Positions 37,376 through 45,814 of a stretch of 64,000 nt of DNA are shown piece by piece. The notes below the pieces were generated by a model. That model was not told where the DNA came from, ran no database searches, and saw only the letters and a program-made list of their open reading frames with translations. The position numbers and the translations under genes are program-made. How positions within the stretch are numbered: position 1 is the stretch's first letter; each line of letters opens with the position of its first letter. This stretch comes from CAYRGG01 sp964423745 (GTDB lineage Bacteria > Pseudomonadota > Gammaproteobacteria > Competibacterales > Competibacteraceae), in the NCBI GenBank assembly GCA_964423745.1, contig CAYRGG010000001.1:124001-188000 (forward strand). The letters run 5' to 3'.

Positions 37376-38914
37376 TTAGTCCCTATTTAGAGGTGATAAT
37401 CCCATAGCCGCACGGTAAATCACCCGTTGTTTTTCCCGGCCGCGCTGATCTGTGATTTTTTCCCACTCCTTGGCAGCTTGTGTCATGGCCTGCTTCACCG
37501 TCAGTTCTTGCTTGAGCGCTTTGTCCAAATTGGCCTCCAATGCCTCGGTGTAGTCATGGAATCCGGGTAACCGTAAGTCTAAGGCAACGTGGGGTGAATC
37601 CAGGCTGGTCCTCAATACACCCAGGTATTCAGAGGCGGATCGCTTGCTGAGGGCACGGGTCCAAGCGTCTAGATTGGTAAAATGGCTGAAACGGTAAGGA
37701 TTAATGCCACTACCGCTGGTCATCACATCTCGCAGGCTGTTTTCTGGGCTTGAATACCACATCAAGTAATTCCAAGCAGCTTCGCCATTGCGACTGTTGT
37801 TGGGAACACCACCGACCCAACCGCCAAAGGCGAGAAAAGGCACCTTATAGGGTATTTTGACATGGTCCCAAACGTCCTTTTTATAATTCCATATTTGATG
37901 AGTTCCGGGTAATCTAAAATAACCCACGTTACTGGCAATACTAGACCGGTTCCTATCTTCGGCTAGGGTACCTGTATCGCCCCAGTCCAGTAGCATCGCA
38001 ACCCGACCTGCGATGAATTGCTGACGCGCTTCAATAATCCCATAATCTTTTGCTTCTGGGGGACAAAAACGCAGAATATCCAGATATTCTTCCACCGCAC
38101 GGATCCACCCTGGATTCCCTATTTGCGCACGCATTGTTTCTGGATCAAAAAATTGTGATCCAGGGTAATCAGGGTGATTAGTGTAGGCGGCGGCTCTGCT
38201 GAACACGTTCCAAAATTGCTGAGTACCACGGGCAAAGGGCTCCGCCGCACCGAATACTTTCTTTCCATCAGGACCTTTTCTGCCTGAAAAGAATTCAGCG
38301 ATGTTCTGATACTCTTTCCAGGTGTCTGGAGCTGCCAGCTCATAACCATAGCGTGCTTCGAACTGAATACGATGATCTGGCGCTTCGAATAAATCCTTAC
38401 GATAATAACCATTGTAGGAATCACCATCGATGGTTACTGCAATCCACTTTCCGTCCCATACCATAAGGCGATCCCGAAAAGACGGATGGATATCGTCAAA
38501 CGCTTCTTCATCGGTAAGTTCAGCAGGAAGCTCTGCGAGGTAGGGAAAAAAATCCCCTGCCCAGGCTGGGGCATACAAGATAACGTCAAAGACCGATGTT
38601 TCGGAGGTCAACGCGGACATATACTCGTCAAACAGTTGATCAAAAGGGAACTGTACTACAGTGACTTTGCCGCCCGTCCTCTCCTCCCACGTCTGCGCAT
38701 GAACTTTGGCGGGATTACCGATTGCTGAGGCTGCCTGCACTGCCACGACGATTTCAATGCCGTCAAATGTCTTAGTGGGCTTATCATCTGACCAGGTTAT
38801 CTGAAACAGATTTGGGGCCATTAAGGCGATGGCCAGAATCAAGCAGGTTGGAAAGTTTTTAAGGTTATTCAGTACCCACGCTTCGAAAACAGTATGGCAG
38901 GAGATGGGGAGCAT
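37376..38914 (-). CDS. Extracellular solute-binding protein, sugar type (family 1)
   Basis: A 512-residue ABC-type binding protein with an N-terminal hydrophobic export segment (CLILAIALMAPNLF). The mature part has AKVHAQTWEERTGGKVTVVQ, then FDVILYAPAWAGDFFPYLAE and a C-terminal Trp-rich region (AWNYLMWYSSPENSLRD), as in sugar-binding proteins of the MalE/UgpB group. It heads a four-gene minus-strand set with a second binding protein, a kinase and a receiver. The missing permease and ATPase make a sensory role likely. Ligand unknown; oligosaccharide is a guess. Confidence 0.88.
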   Translation of the reverse strand: MLPISCHTVFEAWVLNNLKNFPTCLILAIALMAPNLFQITWSDDKPTKTFDGIEIVVAVQAASAIGNPAKVHAQTWEERTGGKVTVVQFPFDQLFDEYMSALTSETSVFDVILYAPAWAGDFFPYLAELPAELTDEEAFDDIHPSFRDRLMVWDGKWIAVTIDGDSYNGYYRKDLFEAPDHRIQFEARYGYELAAPDTWKEYQNIAEFFSGRKGPDGKKVFGAAEPFARGTQQFWNVFSRAAAYTNHPDYPGSQFFDPETMRAQIGNPGWIRAVEEYLDILRFCPPEAKDYGIIEARQQFIAGRVAMLLDWGDTGTLAEDRNRSSIASNVGYFRLPGTHQIWNYKKDVWDHVKIPYKVPFLAFGGWVGGVPNNSRNGEAAWNYLMWYSSPENSLRDVMTSGSGINPYRFSHFTNLDAWTRALSKRSASEYLGVLRTSLDSPHVALDLRLPGFHDYTEALEANLDKALKQELTVKQAMTQAAKEWEKITDQRGREKQRVIYRAAMGLSPLNRD

Positions 38915-39050
38915 ACTTCTTTATTTCCATAAAAAACATAATCCGATGCTGTCTTTTTAGCAGAGAAAGACCAGAAAATCCAATCAAATAATCAACAGGA
39001 TGCTTGCAAATGAGCGAGTTTACCTATTGGGTTATTTTTCCACAGCTTTT

Positions 39051-40205
39051 TTAATCCGCCGTAACAGATTCAGGGATTACCGGCTTGACCGTCATACCCG
39101 GTCGAATTTGCTGCAAACCTTCAATGACAATTTGTTCGCCGCCTTGTAAACCTTCCTCAACAATCTGACGGCCTTGATAGATTTTACCGGGCACGATTTT
39201 TTGCAGAGTCGCCTTGTTATTATTGTCAACCACATAGACAAATTGGCCACCCTGTTCCTGAACCAGGGCTTTTTCAGGAATAACCACTTGACCAGGTTGA
39301 TCCCCTAAAAACACCCGCAACCGGGTGTACTGACCGGGAATGAGAACATAGTCTGGGTTGGGTATCTGGGCGCGGGCGACAAAGGTGTTGGTGAGGGGAT
39401 TGATGTCGGCGCTGATAAAATCGATGCGGCCTTGCTCTGGGTAAAGGCTGCCATCAGGGGTTATCACTTCAACTCTATAAGCGCTTTCGTCGACAGGGAC
39501 AGCTCCTTGGCGTTGCAACCTTTGTACGCGGTATCCCTGAGCGCGACTGACATCAAAGGACACATGGATAGGATGCAGCTGGATAAGCCGAGTGAGCACT
39601 GTTTCCTGGGCAGTGATGAGATCTCCTTCGTAGACGCGGGTCTGTTCCATCCGCCCGGAAAAAGGCGCAACTATACGGGTAAATGTGAGGTCTAGCTTAG
39701 CCCGCTCCACAGTAGCCTGGAGTGCTCGAATACGGTTTTGCGCTTGTTCGGCTTGGGCTACGATCTCCTCTAGCTGATCGCGACTTACCGCTTGACTGTT
39801 CCGTAATTCCCGAAAACGTGCCGCACGCTTTTGTAAATACTCGGCATTGGCTTGTTCCGCGGCGAGATCAGCCTGCGCTTGGTTGAGGGTGGCTCGAAAC
39901 GGCCGTTTATCGATCTGGTAAAGTAATGCGCCTGCGTCCACCACTTCGCCTTCATCAAAAAAACGTTTTTCAAGAAAACCGTTTACTTGCGTGCGAATAT
40001 CCACCTGACGCAGGGCCTGAGCCGTCCCGGTGAAATCGTAGTACAGGGGAATGGTAGCTAATTCAGCTTTGGTAACTACCACTTCCGGGGGTGGTCTATT
40101 GTTACCGGATGGACCCGCGGATTGTGGGTTACTTTCGTCACAGGCTGTCAGCAGCACTAGCAAAGCCAACGAGATAGCGGTAACTTGAGAAAAAAGTTTA
40201 TGCAT
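39051..40205 (-). CDS. RND efflux periplasmic adaptor (AcrA/MexE type)
   Basis: A 384-residue lipoprotein-type adaptor: the signal ends with LLTAC, a lipobox. The barrel/lipoyl half follows (YYDFTGTAQALRQVDIRTQV), then a helical hairpin at about 95-165, and the second half TFTRIVAPFSGRMEQTRVYE. C-terminal GGEQIVIEGLQQIRPGMTVK is typical of AcrA/MexE. It lies after its pump gene with an 11-base gap, reversing the usual adaptor-first order. No outer-membrane channel gene is linked. Confidence 0.93.
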   Translation of the reverse strand: MHKLFSQVTAISLALLVLLTACDESNPQSAGPSGNNRPPPEVVVTKAELATIPLYYDFTGTAQALRQVDIRTQVNGFLEKRFFDEGEVVDAGALLYQIDKRPFRATLNQAQADLAAEQANAEYLQKRAARFRELRNSQAVSRDQLEEIVAQAEQAQNRIRALQATVERAKLDLTFTRIVAPFSGRMEQTRVYEGDLITAQETVLTRLIQLHPIHVSFDVSRAQGYRVQRLQRQGAVPVDESAYRVEVITPDGSLYPEQGRIDFISADINPLTNTFVARAQIPNPDYVLIPGQYTRLRVFLGDQPGQVVIPEKALVQEQGGQFVYVVDNNNKATLQKIVPGKIYQGRQIVEEGLQGGEQIVIEGLQQIRPGMTVKPVIPESVTAD

Positions 40206-40216
40206 TGTTCCATCAC

Positions 40217-43200
40217 CTAAGACTGGGCAAGGTTGCCTTCGGGTTCCTGGCTTTCCTGTCGGTTTGGTGGTTTTTCGCTGCTAGACCAACCTTCTCGCAG
40301 TCGCTGCAGGACATAGTAGAACACCGGCACTACGATGACCAGAACAGTGGCCAAAACCATGCCGCCCACGATGACAGTACCCAGGGATTGACGGCTGGCG
40401 GCGCCGGCTCCCGTGGCAAATACCAAGGGCAGAACACCGAAAATAAATGATAACGCCGTCATGAGAATAGGCCGCAGTCGTAACCGGGCAGACGCCGCCG
40501 CGGCGTCTAAAATCGGTGCTCCTTGGGCACGGCGTTCGCGGGCAAACTCAACGATGAGAATGGCGTTTTTAGCCACTAACCCGATCAGCATCAGTAAGCC
40601 GATTTGGGCATACACATCCAAGTCGATACCACGCAGCAGGAGTAACCCTACCGCCCCCAGCAGCCCTAGCGGAATCGATAATAATACCAATATGGATAAT
40701 ACCCAGCTTTCGTAAAGGGCCGCTAATACCAGAAACACAAACACCAAAGACAGCAAAAACACATACAGGGCCAAGTTGCCAGTCTTAAGCTGTTGAAAGG
40801 TAATGCCGGTCCACTCGTAATCGATACCGTCTGGCAGGGTTTTTAGGATCTCCTCCATGGCGGTCACGGCCTGTCCAGAACTAAAGGTGGGGGCTGTTTC
40901 GCCATTGATCAGCACGGCGGGATACAGATTATAGTGGGGAATATTGTCGGGCCCCACCATGGGTTCAATGGCACCGAATGAGGTGACGGGTAACATATCC
41001 CCTACCCTATTGCGGACTTTGAGTTTATCCAGGTCATCCCGACGATCGCGCAGATCGCTGTCCGCTTGCACAATCACCCGATAGATCTTGCCGTATTTGT
41101 TAAAGTCATTGACATAGAGGGAACCGAGATAGATCTGTAAGGTTTCGAATACTTCATCTAGCTCAACGCCCAATTCGCGAACTTTGGTGCGATCGATATC
41201 GTAAAACAACTGGGGGATATCCACTGCCTGAGAGGTAAAGGCGCGACTGATTGCGGGGTTTTGATTGGCTTTTTCGATGACCCGTTGCGCTTCGCTGACC
41301 AAGGTGCGCATACCGAGATTGTCCACATCCTGCAGTTGCAGTTGAAAGCCCCCTACCGAACCAATACCGGGGATGGCCGGTGGGTTACTGGCAAATACTC
41401 GTGCGCTTTTGATACTGGCCAGTTTGCCCTGTAGTTTGTTGATGAGCTGTTGGGCAGTCTGTTGACGTTCACTCCAGTCTTTGAGTACTACAAAGAGCAC
41501 TGCCGCGTTGGGTTTATTGAGGCCGTTGATCAAATCATAGCCGGCCACACTCACCGCGCTGCTAATGGCCTCTTCGCCGTCTAAATAAGTCCAAACTTCC
41601 TCTAAGGTGTCTGTGGTGCGCTCTAGAGTGGCGGCATCGGGACCTTGCACCAAGATGATAAATACCCCTTGGTCTTCCTCAGGTACAAAACCGGTGGGGG
41701 TGTACCAAAGCAGCAGCCCAGCAGCGGCGGTCAGAGCGGCGAAGATAAGCACAACCAGATACCAAACCCGGCTTAAGGTTTTGACGCTGGCGCCGTAAAA
41801 ACCAGTCAACCCCTCGATGCCTTTGTTAAATACCCGAAAAACTTTGTTGGGTCGCTGGTCGTTGCGCTTTTTGAGCAACAGGGCGCATAAGGCCGGACTT
41901 AAGGTTAAGGCGTTGAGGGTGGACAAGGCTACCGCCATGGCGACACTCAAGGCGAACTGATTGTACAGTTGGCCGGTGAGGCCGGGTATAAAGGCCGCCG
42001 GCACAAAGACCGCCATCAATACCAAGGTGGTGCCGATAATGGGGCCACGCACTTCAGCCATGGCGGCGCTGACTACCTCGGTCATTTTTTCATCGGAGTT
42101 CTCCCGTAAGCGCCGTTCCACGTTTTCCACCACCACGATGGCATCGTCCACCACCAAGCCAATGGCCAGCACTAACCCCAGCAGGGTGAGCATATTGAGG
42201 GAAAAACCAAACACCGCCATAACGGCAAGGGTGCCGATGATGGAAACGGGTATGGTCAAAAAAGGAATCAAGGTGGTGCGTAAACTTTGCAGAAAGAGAT
42301 AAACCACCAACACCACCAGCAGTACAGCTTGCAAGAAGGTGATGACCACCTCTTTTAAAGAGGCTTCCACGAACCGCGTGGTGTCATAACTGATGCGGTA
42401 TTCCAGATCGTCAGGAAACCGGTTGGCCAGACGATCCATGGTTTGCTGAACCTGGGCGGCGATTTCCAAGGCATTGGCGTTGGGGCTTTGGAAGATGCCG
42501 ATGGCTGCAGCAGGTTGGCCGTTGTACCAGGCGTTGCGGTCGTAAGTCTCGGCGCCCAACTCAACCCGAGCCACGTCTTTAACGCGCACTACAGCACCGG
42601 CATCCATACGGATAATGATATCTTCAAATTCCGTCACTTCAGCAAGTCGCCCTTTGACATTGAGTTTGTAACGAAAGGCCGGATCCGTCTCATCCGTGGG
42701 CGCTTCCCCCAAAGCGCCGGTGGCGGCTTGTTGGTTTTGGGTGCGCACCGCGTTGACCACATCGGTGGGGGTTAGGTTTAAGGCGTCTAACCGTTGCGGG
42801 TCTAACCAAACCCGCATGGCGTATTTACGCAGACCAAAATTGACCACCCGGGCTATGCCAGGGATACGCCGCAGGGCATTGGTGATGTGGAGGTCGGCAT
42901 AGTTACCCAGATAAACCGTGTCATAACTTTCTTGGGGAGAAACTAGGTTAACCACCAAGAGGATGTTGGGGGATACTTTTTCCACCGTCAAACCGGAACG
43001 GGTGACGATGGGGGGCAGATTGGGTTCGGCGCGGCTGACCCGGTTTTGGATATCCACCGCGCCGGTGTCCTGGTCATAACCGATCTCAAAGGTGACTGAA
43101 ATAGCTGAGATGCCTTGGTTGGTGCTATTGGAGGACATATAGATCATGCCATCCACACCGTTGATTTCTTCTTCAATGGGCCGGGTTACTGCCTCCGAGA

Positions 43201-43366
43201 CCACGTCGGCACTGGCGCCTGGATAGTTCGCTGAGACTTGTACCACGGGGGGCGCCACCGGCGGAAACCGAGCGATGGGCAACAAAAACGCCGCGATTGC
43301 CCCAACCAGGAAAATGATCAGCGCCAATACCGCGGCGAAAACAGGACGATAGATAAAGAAATTCAA
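40217..43366 (-). CDS. RND multidrug efflux pump, HAE-1 type (AcrB/MexF-like)
   Basis: A 1049-residue pump with the AcrB layout. The start is FFIYRPVFAAVLALIIFLVG and the porter loop contains NYPGASADVVSEAVTRPIEE. The TM4 motif GLVVDDAIVVVENVERRL keeps both proton-relay Asp residues, and TM10-11 carry GLVAKNAILIVEFARE. All fit hydrophobe/amphiphile exporters. The start is TTG at 43366, 21 bases after the ppk1 stop, so it is co-transcribed with ppk1. The C-terminus is short and acidic-to-polar (EKPPNRQESQEPEGN). Confidence 0.94.
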   Translation of the reverse strand: MNFFIYRPVFAAVLALIIFLVGAIAAFLLPIARFPPVAPPVVQVSANYPGASADVVSEAVTRPIEEEINGVDGMIYMSSNSTNQGISAISVTFEIGYDQDTGAVDIQNRVSRAEPNLPPIVTRSGLTVEKVSPNILLVVNLVSPQESYDTVYLGNYADLHITNALRRIPGIARVVNFGLRKYAMRVWLDPQRLDALNLTPTDVVNAVRTQNQQAATGALGEAPTDETDPAFRYKLNVKGRLAEVTEFEDIIIRMDAGAVVRVKDVARVELGAETYDRNAWYNGQPAAAIGIFQSPNANALEIAAQVQQTMDRLANRFPDDLEYRISYDTTRFVEASLKEVVITFLQAVLLVVLVVYLFLQSLRTTLIPFLTIPVSIIGTLAVMAVFGFSLNMLTLLGLVLAIGLVVDDAIVVVENVERRLRENSDEKMTEVVSAAMAEVRGPIIGTTLVLMAVFVPAAFIPGLTGQLYNQFALSVAMAVALSTLNALTLSPALCALLLKKRNDQRPNKVFRVFNKGIEGLTGFYGASVKTLSRVWYLVVLIFAALTAAAGLLLWYTPTGFVPEEDQGVFIILVQGPDAATLERTTDTLEEVWTYLDGEEAISSAVSVAGYDLINGLNKPNAAVLFVVLKDWSERQQTAQQLINKLQGKLASIKSARVFASNPPAIPGIGSVGGFQLQLQDVDNLGMRTLVSEAQRVIEKANQNPAISRAFTSQAVDIPQLFYDIDRTKVRELGVELDEVFETLQIYLGSLYVNDFNKYGKIYRVIVQADSDLRDRRDDLDKLKVRNRVGDMLPVTSFGAIEPMVGPDNIPHYNLYPAVLINGETAPTFSSGQAVTAMEEILKTLPDGIDYEWTGITFQQLKTGNLALYVFLLSLVFVFLVLAALYESWVLSILVLLSIPLGLLGAVGLLLLRGIDLDVYAQIGLLMLIGLVAKNAILIVEFARERRAQGAPILDAAAASARLRLRPILMTALSFIFGVLPLVFATGAGAASRQSLGTVIVGGMVLATVLVIVVPVFYYVLQRLREGWSSSEKPPNRQESQEPEGNLAQS

Positions 43367-43387
43367 GTTGAGGCTATCTTCAGTAAA

Positions 43388-45661
43388 TCAGTACCTTGCG
43401 CCTGCTCCGACCCCTTTGCGTTTGCGCTTTTTGAGCCGTTTAGCCACCAGATGCCGTTGGGCGGCCAAATCGATGAGAATTTCTTGAGCGCCACTGGTAT
43501 CTTGACCTTCCTGGGGCCGCCGTTGGGTATAACTGCCATCGGCGTGCATATCCCAAACACTGCGCTGGTTATTTAATTGCACATCCAAGATATGACGTAG
43601 TTTCTCCCGCAACTTAGCAGCTTCCACGGGAACCACCACTTCCACGCGGCTTTCTAGATTGCGCTTCATGCAGTCGGCGGAACCCATATAATATTCCTCC
43701 GCGCCCCCATTACGAAAATAAAAAATTCGCGCATGTTCCAAAAACCGCCCTACCAAGCTAACCACCCGGACGTGCTCCGAAAGTCCCGGGATGCCAGGAC
43801 GTAATCGGCAGGTATCCCGGACAATGAGATCGACTCTGACACCGGCCTGAGAAGCCTGGTATAAGGCTTTCGTCACATCCTTGTCTTCTAGGGCATTCAT
43901 TTTGAATTGAATATGACCCGGAGAGCTGTCGGAATGGGTGGCTATCTCCCGTTTGATTTTATCCAGCAAGGCAGGTTTCAAATGTTTTGGCGCCGGCAGT
44001 AATTTTTGATAATTGCGTTTAGGGACATAACCCGTGGTGAGAAAATTGAAAAACTCTGTGAGATCGCTGCCGATCACTGCATCACAAGTCAACATACCCA
44101 AGTCGCTATAAAGCCGCGCCGTGCCCGCGTGGTAGTTACCGGTGCCCACATGGGCGTAGCGGCGAAGTCCGTCGTAATCCCGACGCACCACAAAGATAAC
44201 CTTGCTATGGGTTTTCAGACCCACGACGCCGTAGGTCACATGAACGCCCGCCTCTTCCAAACGATTGGCCCAGTGAATATTGGCAGACTCATCAAAACGC
44301 GCCTTTAGCTCCACCACCACGGCCACTTGCTTGCCGTTACGGGCGGCGTCCATGAGATACTCCACCACTTTAGAATCCGATGAGGTTCGGTATAAAGTCA
44401 CTTTTAACGCCAATACTTTAGGGTCTCGACTGGCCTCTTTAAGCAGGCGCTCCACGGAAGTAATAAAAGACTCGTAAGGGTGTTGTAATAAAATGGGTCC
44501 TTGTTCACGGATAACGTGGAAAATATTGCGGTTTCCCACCAATTTTGGGTGATCCAAGGGATGATGGGGTGGATCCCGCAGATCAGGTCTATCTAGGACA
44601 GCAATCTGAAACAAATCCCGTTTCGCCATCATGCCGTCGATTTCAAACACATCGGCCGCTTCGTCGAGACCAAGCTCTGCAGCCAGCATACCGCGATGGG
44701 TTGGCTCCATGTCCTTCATCACTTCCAAACGCACGATGGGCGCAAAGCGACGATCCCGCAACTCCGATTCAATCATGACCAATAAATCATTGGCTTGTTC
44801 TTCCGATTGTTCCGTAATAGCGTTACGGGTTACGCGAAATAATTCACAGCTTTGGATAGCCATACCGGGAAACAGCAGATCCAGGTTATTGGCCATAACA
44901 TCTTCCAAGGGTACGAACAAGGTTTCTTCTTCAAGCACCTGCAAAAAACGTGGGATTCCAGCCCCAGTCGGCACTTTGATGCGTACTAACGCACCTTGGT
45001 CGTCGTCAGCATAGCGAATGGCCACCAATAAATTGAGGGATAGATTGGAGATAAAAGGGAATGGATGGGCCGGATCCATGGCCTGGGGCGTCACCAAGGG
45101 AAAAATATTCTCCAAATAATAATTTCGCATGGCTACCTGCTGACCAGGCTCTAAACGCTTATAACTGCTGATGCGAATGCCTTGTTCAATGAGTTTTATA
45201 TGAAGCTCCCGGGCCAACTGTCGCTGTTGCAGTTGAAACTCCCGCACCACCGTATAACATGCCTGGATTTGCTGTTCCGGGGTACGCCCATCGACGCTGA
45301 GCTCTTTGACCTTAGCGCCCACCTGCTGCTTCAGACCGCCGATGCGCTTCATAAAAAACTCATCTAAATTAGAACTTACGATGGCCATGAATTTCACCCG
45401 TTCTAGCAATGGCGTGCGTTCGTCCTGACCTTCGTGGAGCACACGACGGTTGAATTCCAACCAGGTTAACTCCCGGTTGAGGTACCACTCCGGCGCATCA
45501 AGATCAAAAATCGGTAGCGGAGTCGCTTGCTCTGTCTGCTCCTTGGCAACCGCAACGTGCAAGGATTTGCCCTCAACGGGCTGCACATCTTTGCTAATCT
45601 TGTTGGTTTTATCGGCGGCAACGCCGGTATTTTCACTCGGTTCACTCATGGGTTTACCCAT
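43388..45661 (-). CDS. ppk1: Polyphosphate kinase
   Basis: Makes inorganic polyphosphate from ATP. At 757 residues it is slightly long because of an N-terminal extension of about 50 polar residues and a C-terminal tail rich in Lys/Arg. The core begins YLNRELTWLEFNRRVL. The autophosphorylated His is in VGLKTHSKVIFVV, and a second conserved His in GRFLEHARIFYF. YAHVGTGNYHAGTARLYSDL and GSADCMKRNLESRVEV are family signatures. It is followed closely by an RND pump, an uncommon pairing. Confidence 0.95.
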   Translation of the reverse strand: MGKPMSEPSENTGVAADKTNKISKDVQPVEGKSLHVAVAKEQTEQATPLPIFDLDAPEWYLNRELTWLEFNRRVLHEGQDERTPLLERVKFMAIVSSNLDEFFMKRIGGLKQQVGAKVKELSVDGRTPEQQIQACYTVVREFQLQQRQLARELHIKLIEQGIRISSYKRLEPGQQVAMRNYYLENIFPLVTPQAMDPAHPFPFISNLSLNLLVAIRYADDDQGALVRIKVPTGAGIPRFLQVLEEETLFVPLEDVMANNLDLLFPGMAIQSCELFRVTRNAITEQSEEQANDLLVMIESELRDRRFAPIVRLEVMKDMEPTHRGMLAAELGLDEAADVFEIDGMMAKRDLFQIAVLDRPDLRDPPHHPLDHPKLVGNRNIFHVIREQGPILLQHPYESFITSVERLLKEASRDPKVLALKVTLYRTSSDSKVVEYLMDAARNGKQVAVVVELKARFDESANIHWANRLEEAGVHVTYGVVGLKTHSKVIFVVRRDYDGLRRYAHVGTGNYHAGTARLYSDLGMLTCDAVIGSDLTEFFNFLTTGYVPKRNYQKLLPAPKHLKPALLDKIKREIATHSDSSPGHIQFKMNALEDKDVTKALYQASQAGVRVDLIVRDTCRLRPGIPGLSEHVRVVSLVGRFLEHARIFYFRNGGAEEYYMGSADCMKRNLESRVEVVVPVEAAKLREKLRHILDVQLNNQRSVWDMHADGSYTQRRPQEGQDTSGAQEILIDLAAQRHLVAKRLKKRKRKGVGAGARY

Positions 45662-45700
45662 TTTTCATCGTAGTTGTGCTAATTGATAACTAGTTAGTTA

Positions 45701-45776
45701 GTAGCCCGGATGTAACGAAGTGAAATCCGGGACAAAATCGGTTTCCCCGGATTTCGTTGCACTTCATCCGGGCTAC
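45701..45776. repeat. 76-base imperfect palindromic element
   Basis: The 31-base left arm (starting GTAGCCCGGATG) and right arm (ending CATCCGGGCTAC) are inverted copies, with changes only in the middle of each arm. It lies between the ABC exporter and ppk1 and can form a long hairpin ending transcription of the exporter operon. This GTAGCCCGGAT...ATCCGGG type recurs in many gammaproteobacterial genomes. Confidence 0.75.
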
Positions 45777-45814
45777 GGACTACTAACGCCGTGTACAGTT
45801 GAATGGGAAATGCT

